Below, in pieces: positions 16,086 through 23,585 of a stretch of 25,236 bases of DNA. Origin of the DNA: Candidatus Woesearchaeota archaeon (lineage in GTDB: Archaea > Nanobdellota > Nanobdellia > Woesearchaeales > GW2011-AR4); contig JAGVXR010000019.1 of assembly GCA_018303645.1 (NCBI GenBank), positions 1-25,236 on the forward strand, read 5' to 3'. A model generated the notes under the pieces. It made no database searches. It was not told the origin of the DNA and worked only from the letters and a program-made list of their open reading frames with translations. Position numbers and translations under genes: made by a program. Numbering within the stretch: position 1 is the first letter of the stretch; each line of letters starts with the position of its first letter.

Positions 16086-18271
16086 AAGAAGAATCAGTAA
16101 TATTGAATGCATATCCCCTGAATAGGAATTCCCTGATGCTGATAAGCTTTGATGAATTGAAATTTCCCGATGATGCGGATTTTGGCAGCATCAAAGTTGT
16201 TGACAATGCCGACAGGAAACTCTTATTTGACTTGGTGCATGTCAGTGGCCATTCAAAAAAATCCGGGTATGGAAATGAAATCGGCCAAAATCATCTGGCT
16301 GTGGTTATCAATCAGGACGGCATAAAGCATATTAAAATTCTGCATAGGAGGGGAAAAAAATCAGGAGCTTATTCCGGCCCTAAAAAAAGTATTGATATTG
16401 TAAATGATGACTCTCTCATTATAAGCACCGGCAATGTGTCAATATTGTTTGAGAAAAAAGGCTATGCTATCGAAAAAATCAAAATAAATGGCTATGAATG
16501 CGGGCCTCTGCAATTGGCGGCTTCCGGAGGCAGGTTATTTTTCCAAAAAGACATGAAAGATGCAGAAATGAGCATCGTTTGTGATTCCAACATTGTTAAG
16601 ATATTCAAAATAAAAGGTGTGCTGAATGTGGAGGGACGCATGTGCAAAAAAGAGGGATTCCTTCCTGTAGGGATTCTTTATTATTTTTGGAGCCCAGACG
16701 GCAAAAACATCATGTCAAAAGCTGAAATAGAGCTTAAGTATGATGAGGCAACAGGCTTGGATGGCAGCAGGGCTGAATTTTTGGACCCGTTGATATGGTA
16801 CAGGCTTGATAATTTTAATGAAAATTTGGTTGCCAACAAGCTTTTTACAAATGTTATGGGTGAAAGCGAGGTAATGACATTAAAGCACCCTTATTCTGCC
16901 CATTTCTGCAAAGGCAATGCATATTTTATCATGTGCCCTTACTTGGCTCTGCCGAATGACGGAATCCATATAGAAAAAGGCAAAAATTTCTTTGGTGCAA
17001 GCTGGCATTCCATGCCTGAAGCTAAAAAGCCTTACTGGGCTCAGATTGACAAGAGGGAACGCACCGGAAAACCGCAAGGTTTTCATCCTGCGCATTCTCT
17101 CAGGGCATACTGGGGAATGGGCATGTATTTTGGCGGCAAAATTAGCGTCGATAAAATAGCCTCTGTCTTTTCCTATCCACACAAGCTGAGGAATATATTG
17201 CATTTAAGCTCCGAACCTGTGTCTAACGCCTGCATCACAAGATGGAAGGGCAACAAAAAAATGGCTTTAAATGCAATTACTGATGATGCAAAAATAAATG
17301 ACTATCTTTACAGGATAAATGGCAAAATCCCAAAATGGGTGCAGGTTGCCATAGCTACAAGGACTTTGTACGGCATAAATTATCACAGGTTCTGTTATTT
17401 GGGAAACAGGATATTCTGCCTGAAAAGTTATCCAATGCTATCCACGCTTTTAAGCACTTTATTCTGCTTTTTTGGCGTGGGAAAACCATTAAGGAAGAAG
17501 TTTGCTCAGGAGGGGCTTTCGTATTTGCCTCATACAAATACCCATCCAAGGATTTACCTGATTGGAGCAGGCGGAATATGTGATGAAGTCCAGAAATCCG
17601 AAAAAATATGGATTAAAAAATGGAAGTGCAAAATTCCATTGTCCCACGTTTTTTCCTATGCATCCCCGTACGGAATCGCCACGAGCAAAGGAACACTGGA
17701 GAAAGTTGCGTTTTCAGCATCCAAATACCTACAATGGATACGGGAATGGCCTGTGCCAAACGCCCCCATTGACTTCTTTCTGCCGACAAGGCTTTTTTGG
17801 GGCATCTGCATAGGCGAGTTATTTGACAAGGCTAACTGCATGGAAATAAGAAAGGATTTTACTGAAAGGCATAAAAATGGCGCTGATTACATGCTGATAT
17901 CAGGGCACGTTCCTGAGTATGGCGCTGAATGCCCCGGCTACATCACAGATATGTTTGATTTTTTCCAAAAATATGATGATGTATGGTTTGCAGGCGCTGA
18001 CGACATAATCAAGTACTACAAGGCAAGGGAGAACCTAACAATAGGCAGGACTGAGAAACAGGGAAAGAAATTTGTGCTTGAAATCAAAAACAATCTTCCA
18101 TCTTATTTTTCCACTGAGGTAACTTTAATTCAGCACGTCAATAAAAAAATCGGCAAAATCCAGTTCGCAACAGGCAATAAAGAATTTTTGGACGTGCCTT
18201 ACAAATACATTGGCAAAAATGTAATCATGTACAATGTGCCATCTGATGCAAGATATGTTCTAATTTCATAA
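16082..18271 (+). CDS. Large protein with NodB/CE4 deacetylase-like core
   Basis: 729 residues from ATG 16082, which overlaps the GT4 stop as ATGA; an upstream ATG at 16034 lies inside the GT4 gene and is less likely. No signal peptide is seen. Residues ~1-390 look mostly beta. A CE4-like core follows: NAITDDAK holds Asp401-Asp402 (motif 1, usually TFDD), and AQEGLSYLPHTNTHPR holds the metal-binding pair His484-x3-His488 (motif 2, HTxTHP). SYASPYG may be motif 3; LISGHVPEYG and FFQKYDDVWFAGADDI match the end of the fold. About 80 residues separate motifs 1 and 2, longer than usual. A C-terminal beta module (~660-729) ends it. It may trim acetyl groups from a glycan made by the GT4 enzyme; the assignment rests on motifs. 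Confidence 0.8.
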   Translation: MKEESVILNAYPLNRNSLMLISFDELKFPDDADFGSIKVVDNADRKLLFDLVHVSGHSKKSGYGNEIGQNHLAVVINQDGIKHIKILHRRGKKSGAYSGPKKSIDIVNDDSLIISTGNVSILFEKKGYAIEKIKINGYECGPLQLAASGGRLFFQKDMKDAEMSIVCDSNIVKIFKIKGVLNVEGRMCKKEGFLPVGILYYFWSPDGKNIMSKAEIELKYDEATGLDGSRAEFLDPLIWYRLDNFNENLVANKLFTNVMGESEVMTLKHPYSAHFCKGNAYFIMCPYLALPNDGIHIEKGKNFFGASWHSMPEAKKPYWAQIDKRERTGKPQGFHPAHSLRAYWGMGMYFGGKISVDKIASVFSYPHKLRNILHLSSEPVSNACITRWKGNKKMALNAITDDAKINDYLYRINGKIPKWVQVAIATRTLYGINYHRFCYLGNRIFCLKSYPMLSTLLSTLFCFFGVGKPLRKKFAQEGLSYLPHTNTHPRIYLIGAGGICDEVQKSEKIWIKKWKCKIPLSHVFSYASPYGIATSKGTLEKVAFSASKYLQWIREWPVPNAPIDFFLPTRLFWGICIGELFDKANCMEIRKDFTERHKNGADYMLISGHVPEYGAECPGYITDMFDFFQKYDDVWFAGADDIIKYYKARENLTIGRTEKQGKKFVLEIKNNLPSYFSTEVTLIQHVNKKIGKIQFATGNKEFLDVPYKYIGKNVIMYNVPSDARYVLIS

Positions 18272-18907
18272 CGCCTTTTCCACCACGTAAACCTTTGAAG
18301 GGTTAAGAAATTTTGCAACAACGTCTATCATTCTATAGTTATTTTCTTTTATAATTTCTTCTATCTTTTTCTGGTTGACATAAAATACATTCACAACAAT
18401 CATCATCCTTGTTTTTCTTGGAGATTCTTTCAGAAATCTTTCAACTATTTTGTATCCATTATTGTCTTCCATGTCCCTGAAAGGCGGGTTGAAAACAGCC
18501 CAGTCAAAGTTTCCTTTCACATTTTTAAACAAGTCGCTTTTCAGTATCCTGATGTCGGATTTGTTGTGCTTTGCCACAATCCTTGCGCTTTTTGCGCACT
18601 TGTCATCTATCTCAGTTGCAGTTACATTGGCATTTATATTCTTTCTCAGCCAAATGCCATGTATTGCGCATGCGCCTGTGCCGATATCAAGCACTTTGTC
18701 ATTATTTTTAACATATTTTCTCAATGCCTTTTTCATGAGAATTGTAGAGAATCCTATCTGGTAATCTGAAGTGCTTCTGCCGCAATCAACTCCAAAAAGA
18801 AGCTTGGCAAAGATGTTTGAAGACAGAAGCCTTGTAAGAAATTTTATGAAAAGCCTGCTCATTTTAAGGTTTTGCCAATGGTACATCTTTTGATCTTCAA
18901 ATAGCAT
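18266..18907 (-). CDS. NPPF-type SAM methyltransferase (MTS/HemK-like)
   Basis: 213 residues. VLDIGTGACAIHGIWLR (72-88) is the SAM-binding motif I, TATEIDDKC (97-104) binds the ribose, and AVFNPPF (137-143) is the NPPY-type catalytic motif of enzymes that methylate an amide or exocyclic nitrogen in protein, RNA or DNA. The YQIGFSTILM segment before motif I resembles RlmF/YcgJ-like members. The target is unknown and may be unrelated to the glycan locus. It converges on the CE4-like gene with a 6-bp overlap and has its own TATA-like box at 18932-18939. Confidence 0.85.
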   Translation of the reverse strand: MLFEDQKMYHWQNLKMSRLFIKFLTRLLSSNIFAKLLFGVDCGRSTSDYQIGFSTILMKKALRKYVKNNDKVLDIGTGACAIHGIWLRKNINANVTATEIDDKCAKSARIVAKHNKSDIRILKSDLFKNVKGNFDWAVFNPPFRDMEDNNGYKIVERFLKESPRKTRMMIVVNVFYVNQKKIEEIIKENNYRMIDVVAKFLNPSKVYVVEKAL

Positions 18908-18931
18908 AGAAAATAAGGTTAGGATAACAAC

Positions 18932-18939
18932 TTATAAAT
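18932..18939 (-). promoter_or_regulatory. TATA-like box for the 18907 methyltransferase gene
   Basis: ATTTATAA on the minus strand centred 29 nt from the ATG, predicting a leader of zero to three nucleotides. Confidence 0.55.
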
Positions 18940-18982
18940 ATTATTGTTTATTGGACATTAACCTCATTATAATTTTTTAATT

Positions 18983-20755
18983 CTAAGGAAGTTCTTTATC
19001 TTTCTTACTTAAATACTCTTCGTATATCTCAGACTGATTTAAAATATTCCCCCATAAAATAAAGTCATCAAAAGAACCACTAAGACAGGATTCTTTTTTA
19101 TGAGAAGAAGCGATATACCATGTCTTAAGTGGTATGTTAAAATTTGCATCCTTAATTGAAATAGAACTTTTTACTTTACTATCAACATAAAGTTTAATAT
19201 AGTCATTTTCTCCCCAACTTACAGCCAAATGGGTCCACTTTTTTAATGGAAGTTTATGATTAAAACTCAATGTGAATTCTAAATTACTTGAATCATGCAT
19301 TCTAACCTTTATTACTTCAGTTCCAGTTATAAAAAGTTCTAAAAAACTATTATCATCATAGTCAATCATATCAAGTACATAATGGTCCTCTCCTAGAGTT
19401 AATTCTTCTGGCGCAACCATAATTGCTAGCGTACCATTAGGCAAAGTTTTATTAATGTCATTCCTATTCTTAACATAGGGACAATCATAAAATAAAGAAC
19501 CAGAATCGTTCTCTGTAACATCTTGATATCTATCTAACATCATTAATGATATGTTTTTGTTCTGTAATGCTTCTTTAGAATTTGGATTTATATCTAATAC
19601 CTTGTCAAAAAATTTAACACTTTCATTAAACCATTTCAGTCCTGCTAATGATATGCCTTTTTCAATTAATGCTTCTTCAGAATAAGCGTTAATCTCTAAT
19701 GCCATATTAAGTGATTCTAGACTCTTTTTATGTCTTCCAAGATAATTCAAAGCAATACCTTTCATAATCAAAGCCTTAACATCTCTGGGATTTATTTCCA
19801 AAACTCTATCAAATAGATACAAACTATCTTCATATTTACTTAATAAAAAATAAGCATAACCCTTATCATACAATGTTTGTATATCATTAGGATCTAATTT
19901 TAAAGCATTATTGAAAGATGTTATGCTCTCATTGTATTTGCCTAATTTTAGCAACGCTAATCCTCTACCATACCAAGCCTCTTTATAATTATTATCCAGT
20001 TCTAATGCCTTATTAAAAGCCATTAGACTTTCATTAAATTTTCCCATGTTATCTAATGTGATTCCTTTGCCATTCCAAGCCACATTGAATTTTGGATCTA
20101 TTTTTAATGCCTTATCTAATTCTTCTAAACTTTCTTTATATTTTTTTAATTCCTTTAGGGCATCAGCCTTATTGGTGTATGCTTCTTTAAAATTAGGATT
20201 AATTTGTAGTGCTTTATTATACGATTTTATGCTTTCCTCATATTTACCTAACTCAAATAAACTGATACCCTTACCAAAATGTGCTAGATAAAAATTTGAA
20301 TTCATTTCTAGGGTTTTATCAAAATGATAGATGCTTTCATTGTATTTTCTTAATGAAGAGTATGACGCCCCTATAATAAATGAAGATATTATTGGCTCAA
20401 TTTTAGAATTAAAAGATTCATTTAAAAGGTAAATTGCACTATTAAACTCTCCCAAGTTAAAAGCGGCTAATCCCTTTTCAAAATTGTTTTTTGCACTTTC
20501 ATTTAAAGTTTTGGCTAATCTTAAAATTTTTTCTTTAGAAAATTCGACTTGTTCTGTTAAACAATTATCAGTTTTTCCTTGACATACAGCTTTCATTTCA
20601 GCTATATTTTTATTTATATTTACTATATCTTTGTTATTTTCTAAGTATTGGTATAATGGAATAAACCCAAAAATAAGACCTATAATCCCTATGATAATCC
20701 CAATCCTAGTTGGCAAGGACCATCCAAGAAATCTTTTAAGTATAGCATTTGTCAT
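18983..20755 (-). CDS. Membrane-anchored TPR-LamG protein
   Basis: 590 residues. One membrane helix (~17-36) follows a short basic N-terminus, so the bulk probably faces outward. Residues ~88-393 form nine 34-residue TPR units of the pattern GKYNESIxxFxKALxINPN, with a partial tenth. Residues ~430-585 form a LamG/concanavalin-like beta-sandwich (WTHLAVSWGEND, YIKLYVDSK, FDDFILWG). I count 11 N-x-S/T sequons, four at the same spot in TPR units (YNES/FNES). Cys58, Cys64 and two later Cys may form disulfides. The gene is more AT-rich than its neighbours by sampled stretches. It starts 1 nt after the aminotransferase stop, so it is the last gene of that operon. It may bind proteins or glycans at the surface. 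Confidence 0.9.
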   Translation of the reverse strand: MTNAILKRFLGWSLPTRIGIIIGIIGLIFGFIPLYQYLENNKDIVNINKNIAEMKAVCQGKTDNCLTEQVEFSKEKILRLAKTLNESAKNNFEKGLAAFNLGEFNSAIYLLNESFNSKIEPIISSFIIGASYSSLRKYNESIYHFDKTLEMNSNFYLAHFGKGISLFELGKYEESIKSYNKALQINPNFKEAYTNKADALKELKKYKESLEELDKALKIDPKFNVAWNGKGITLDNMGKFNESLMAFNKALELDNNYKEAWYGRGLALLKLGKYNESITSFNNALKLDPNDIQTLYDKGYAYFLLSKYEDSLYLFDRVLEINPRDVKALIMKGIALNYLGRHKKSLESLNMALEINAYSEEALIEKGISLAGLKWFNESVKFFDKVLDINPNSKEALQNKNISLMMLDRYQDVTENDSGSLFYDCPYVKNRNDINKTLPNGTLAIMVAPEELTLGEDHYVLDMIDYDDNSFLELFITGTEVIKVRMHDSSNLEFTLSFNHKLPLKKWTHLAVSWGENDYIKLYVDSKVKSSISIKDANFNIPLKTWYIASSHKKESCLSGSFDDFILWGNILNQSEIYEEYLSKKDKELP

Positions 20756-20756
20756 T

Positions 20757-21863
20757 TTAATTGTTAGACAAGAAGCGTTTGATATTCCCTACAACGTAAT
20801 CTATCTCATTAGCAGAAAGCTCCGGGTACATTGGAAGCGATAGAATCTCATTTGCAACTTTTTCCGATGCCGGAAACGAGCCTTCTCCTAAGCCCATGAA
20901 TGAATAGGCTTTCTGGAGATGCACCGGAATAGGGTAATGTACCCCCGTTGATACGCCATTTTTGCCCAGAAAATCCCTTAACATATCCCTTTTTTTCGCC
21001 CTGATGGCATATACATGGTAAACATGCTTTGCATAGCCTGCCTCGTAAGGCAGCACAATGTCAAGCTTTTCCAGCAATTCATTGTAGATTTGCGCATTTT
21101 TTCTTCTTTTTTCAGTCCATTCATTGATATATTTTATTTTAACCCCAAGCACAGCGCCTTGAATTGCCTCCATCCTGCAGTTGTCGCCTATTAAGTCATG
21201 GTAATACCTTTTTAGCTCTCCATGCTGCCTCAGCAGCACAAGCTTTCTTGCCAAATCTTCGTCATTTGTGCAGACAGCGCCTGCTTCTCCATACGCTCCG
21301 AGGTTTTTTCCGGGGTAAAATGAAAAGCAGCTTGCATCTCCAATAGAGCCCACTTTTTTATTTTTGTATAGGGCATTATGCGCCTGGGCAGCGTCCTCTA
21401 CAACCTTAAGCTCATTTTTTTCCGCAATCTCCATTATTGGAGCCATATCAGCAGGCTGCCCAAACAAATGCACAGGCATTATCGCCTTTGTTTTTTTTGT
21501 TATCTTTTCCTCTATTTTTTCCGGATCAATGCAGTAAGTTTTCTCGTCTATGTCGGCAAAAACCGGCTTGGCGCCTGTATGGGAGATGGCTTCTGCCGTG
21601 GCTATGAATGTAAAAGGTGTTGTTATTACCTCGTCATTTGCTTTGATTCCTAGGGCAAGCAGCGCCAATCTCAATGCAGATGTGCCGTTGTTGACCCCAA
21701 TGCAGTGCTTTACATTGCACAAATTGGCAAATTTACCCTCAAAATCCTCGACTTTTTTCCCCAGAATGAAAGCTGTATTGTTAAAGACTTCCTGAATAGA
21801 CGAGTCAATCTCGTCCTTTATTCCAAGATATTGCTGCTTTAAGTCTACAAGCGGTATTTGCAT
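20757..21863 (-). CDS. DegT/DnrJ/EryC1 sugar aminotransferase (WbpE-like)
   Basis: 368 residues, the usual length. It should be a PLP enzyme that transfers an amino group to a keto sugar nucleotide. MQIPLVDLKQQY at the start, GVNNGTSALRLAL (phosphate loop), VVEDAAQAHNA (Asp157) and FSFYPGKNLGAYGEAG with the PLP Lys186 are clear; RMEAIQGAVLGVK and GVHYPIPVHLQ complete the fold. Best resemblance is to WbpE/WlbC-type enzymes that make 3-amino sugars, in keeping with the acetyltransferase gene 4 nt upstream. The missing partners of that pathway (a 3-dehydrogenase and a UDP-HexNAc 6-dehydrogenase) are not in this window. Confidence 0.93.
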   Translation of the reverse strand: MQIPLVDLKQQYLGIKDEIDSSIQEVFNNTAFILGKKVEDFEGKFANLCNVKHCIGVNNGTSALRLALLALGIKANDEVITTPFTFIATAEAISHTGAKPVFADIDEKTYCIDPEKIEEKITKKTKAIMPVHLFGQPADMAPIMEIAEKNELKVVEDAAQAHNALYKNKKVGSIGDASCFSFYPGKNLGAYGEAGAVCTNDEDLARKLVLLRQHGELKRYYHDLIGDNCRMEAIQGAVLGVKIKYINEWTEKRRKNAQIYNELLEKLDIVLPYEAGYAKHVYHVYAIRAKKRDMLRDFLGKNGVSTGVHYPIPVHLQKAYSFMGLGEGSFPASEKVANEILSLPMYPELSANEIDYVVGNIKRFLSNN

Positions 21864-21867
21864 TTTA

Positions 21868-22335
21868 TTACAATTTTTTTATAACCCTTGCTGGATTGCC
21901 TGCCACAATCACGTTTGCAGGCACGTCTTTTGTTACAACAGAGCCAGCTCCAATAATGGAGTTCTCTCCGATAGTTATCCCCCCAAGTATCGTGGCATTG
22001 GCGCCTATGGAAGCCCCTTTTTTCACTAAAGTCTTTAATGGAACCCAATCCTTGCCCTGCTCTTTCAGCATTCCGTTTACTGTTGCCCTTGGTATCTTGT
22101 CGTTTACGAAGCAGGCATGCGGGCCTATAAAAACATCATCTTCTAAAACAACCCCCTGCGGCAGAAAGGCAAAAGCCTGTATCTTGCAGTTTTTCCCTAT
22201 CACTACATTTTCCCTTATTTCCACATAGCTGCCAACCTTTGTATTGTCGCCTATTTCGCAGCCATATACGTTTACAAAATTGTAAATCTTTACGTTCTTC
22301 CCAAGTTTAACTTTGTCTATAATGCGGTTTTCCAT
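21868..22335 (-). CDS. Left-handed beta-helix acetyltransferase (WbpD-like)
   Basis: 155 residues built from hexapeptide repeats (IGDNTKVGSYVEI, VIGKNCKI, VFIGPHACFVNDK, ASIGANATILGGI, IGENSIIGAGSVVTKDV), ending PANVIVAGNPARVIKK. HACFVNDKIPRA is the loop typical of WbpD/WlbB, which N-acetylates the amino group installed by WbpE on a UDP-sugar. It is first in the operon; the aminotransferase starts 4 nt after its stop. The TATA-like box 26 nt upstream of ATG 22335 implies a leaderless message. O-acetyltransferase activity cannot be excluded. Confidence 0.9.
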   Translation of the reverse strand: MENRIIDKVKLGKNVKIYNFVNVYGCEIGDNTKVGSYVEIRENVVIGKNCKIQAFAFLPQGVVLEDDVFIGPHACFVNDKIPRATVNGMLKEQGKDWVPLKTLVKKGASIGANATILGGITIGENSIIGAGSVVTKDVPANVIVAGNPARVIKKL

Positions 22336-22356
22336 TTTTTCTAGTGCTGCACATCA

Positions 22357-22364
22357 ATTTAAAT
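22357..22364 (-). promoter_or_regulatory. TATA-like box for the acetyltransferase operon
   Basis: ATTTAAAT centred 26 nt upstream of ATG 22335, the clearest leaderless spacing in the window. Confidence 0.55.
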
Positions 22365-22415
22365 AATTATCGGATGCCATAAAATAAATATCAATATTGG
22401 CCATATTTTGATGCA

Positions 22416-22461
22416 TAGCAAATCACACTAATATTCATACATTTTCGTTGTGATTTGCTTA
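22416..22461. repeat. 11-bp dyad element, copy 2
   Basis: AGCAAATCACA (22417-22427) is the exact reverse complement of TGTGATTTGCT (22449-22459), with a 21-nt spacer. It differs from copy 1 at 1857-1903 by two adjacent bases in each arm, and pairing is kept. It lies between the promoters of the acetyltransferase and GT9 operons, so an operator role is possible; the IS inserted just beside it. Confidence 0.6.
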
Positions 22462-22466
22462 TTAGG
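22461..22466. repeat. Target-site duplication, left copy
   Basis: ATTAGG directly outside the left IS end; the same six bases occur directly outside the right end. Confidence 0.85.
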
Positions 22467-22521
22467 TGTACAGTAGCTTAACTTATGTCCGCTTTTGTTA
22501 GCAGGACATTTGTCCGCTTTT

Positions 22522-23400
22522 TCAATAGTTTCCTTTGCTTGTTAAAATACTTTTTGTTGTTGTAAACGCTTGCCGGAGTATTCCAGCCAAGTATTTCCTG
22601 CTTCCTCCAGTTGTTGTACTGATTGTCTTGTCGAATTTCCACAGATGCTTTCTGAAATCGCTAAGCGATTTGAATTTCTTCAAAGAAATAAGCTCTCGGT
22701 AGAGAGCTTTGTGATAAGCCTCAATCTTTCCCCTGCCTCTTGGATGGTACGGCTTTCCAAAGATCAGCTTTATTCCGTGCTTCTCTGCTTCATTCTTGAA
22801 GTCTTTGGCAACAAACTGCTTTCCATTATCCAAATAAATCTGCTTTGGCACTCTTCCATTGCGTAAAGCCCATTGGAGGCAGATTACAGCGCTGTCTGCA
22901 TCTTTTTTCAGATAAGCTTTTGACCTCACCCTGTATCTTGAGCAGTCATCATTAAATCCTGTCACATACACTTTCCCCACGTCGTGAATTCTGAACTGGA
23001 ATGTATCTCCTTGCCACATTGAATCAACATGCTTCCTTTGGAATCGCTTGCAAGGCTGTGGCTTTGCCTTGACTCTGATAAGCAGGCCATGCTTCTTCAA
23101 AACTCTGTGGACACTTGTCCAATGTGCAAGTAGGTTGAATTGGTGTTTGAGTCTTCTAGCACCCCAAGATGGATATTTCTGCTTTAAAGATATAATTCTG
23201 CTCTCTAATGCCTTTGGCATTTGATTGGAAGAATTAACAGGCTTGGTAGAATTTGGATTTAAACCGCTTATTCCAGATGCGCTATATGATTTCTTCCAGC
23301 GCCTTAATGTTCTTTCAGAAATTCCAAATGAGGAGCTTATTTCCCTATCTGTCTTAATTCCTTCTGTTGATAAAATCACTGCCCTTATTCTTATGTCCAT
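22522..23400 (-). CDS. DDE transposase/integrase-core protein of the IS
   Basis: 292 residues. An N-terminal helix-turn-helix (~13-40: DREISSSFGISERTLRRWKK) precedes an rve integrase core with Asp132 (WQGDTF), Asp191 (YLDNGKQF) and Glu227 (GKIEAYH): a D,D-35-E triad, complete. This matches the IS481-like single-ORF transposases more than two-ORF IS3. I chose ATG 23400 because GGTGA lies 5 nt upstream; an ATG at 23448 would add 16 residues that look non-coding and run through a hairpin. It cuts and joins the IS ends. The stop lies inside the left terminal repeat. Confidence 0.92.
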   Translation of the reverse strand: MDIRIRAVILSTEGIKTDREISSSFGISERTLRRWKKSYSASGISGLNPNSTKPVNSSNQMPKALESRIISLKQKYPSWGARRLKHQFNLLAHWTSVHRVLKKHGLLIRVKAKPQPCKRFQRKHVDSMWQGDTFQFRIHDVGKVYVTGFNDDCSRYRVRSKAYLKKDADSAVICLQWALRNGRVPKQIYLDNGKQFVAKDFKNEAEKHGIKLIFGKPYHPRGRGKIEAYHKALYRELISLKKFKSLSDFRKHLWKFDKTISTTTGGSRKYLAGILRQAFTTTKSILTSKGNY

Positions 23401-23417
23401 AACTTTCACCACAAAAA

Positions 23418-23432
23418 CCACCTCAAAGGTGG
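23418..23432 (-). promoter_or_regulatory. Hairpin just upstream of the transposase RBS
   Basis: CCACCT and AGGTGG pair across a 3-nt loop (15 bp in all). It lies 7 nt before the GGTGA ribosome-binding site; one arm could also compete for or mimic that site. Many IS use such hairpins to stop read-through transcripts from being translated. Confidence 0.55.
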
Positions 23433-23491
23433 TTGTGAAAGCGGACATATGTCTTGCTACGCTTTTAGGACAAATGTCTTGATACTATACA

Positions 23492-23497
23492 ATTAGG
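23492..23497. repeat. Target-site duplication, right copy
   Basis: ATTAGG directly outside the right IS end, identical to 22461-22466. Confidence 0.85.
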
Positions 23498-23554
23498 AAA
23501 TAATAAATGTATACTAAAATTAAAGTTATTTCCTACAATTGCAGGTTAGAAACC

Positions 23555-23562
23555 TTTAAATT
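23555..23562 (+). promoter_or_regulatory. TATA-like box for the GT9 operon
   Basis: TTTAAATT centred 27 nt before ATG 23586. It lies outside the IS, so the insertion did not remove the core promoter. Confidence 0.55.
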
Positions 23563-23585
23563 GGCTGCGTTTCCCTTTTGTCTGG

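Larger units (their letters stand above)
22467..23491 (-). mobile_element. Complete IS481/IS3-like insertion sequence, 1025 bp
   Basis: The ends are TGTACAGTAG at the left and ACTATACA at the right, imperfect inverted repeats that align without gaps over about 59 bp. The element is flanked by an exact 6-bp direct repeat, ATTAGG (22461-22466 and 23492-23497), a target-site duplication. It holds one intact transposase gene. Subterminal palindromes of type GGACAWWTGTC occur at both ends. Both the intact gene and the perfect duplication suggest recent insertion. Confidence 0.92.
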
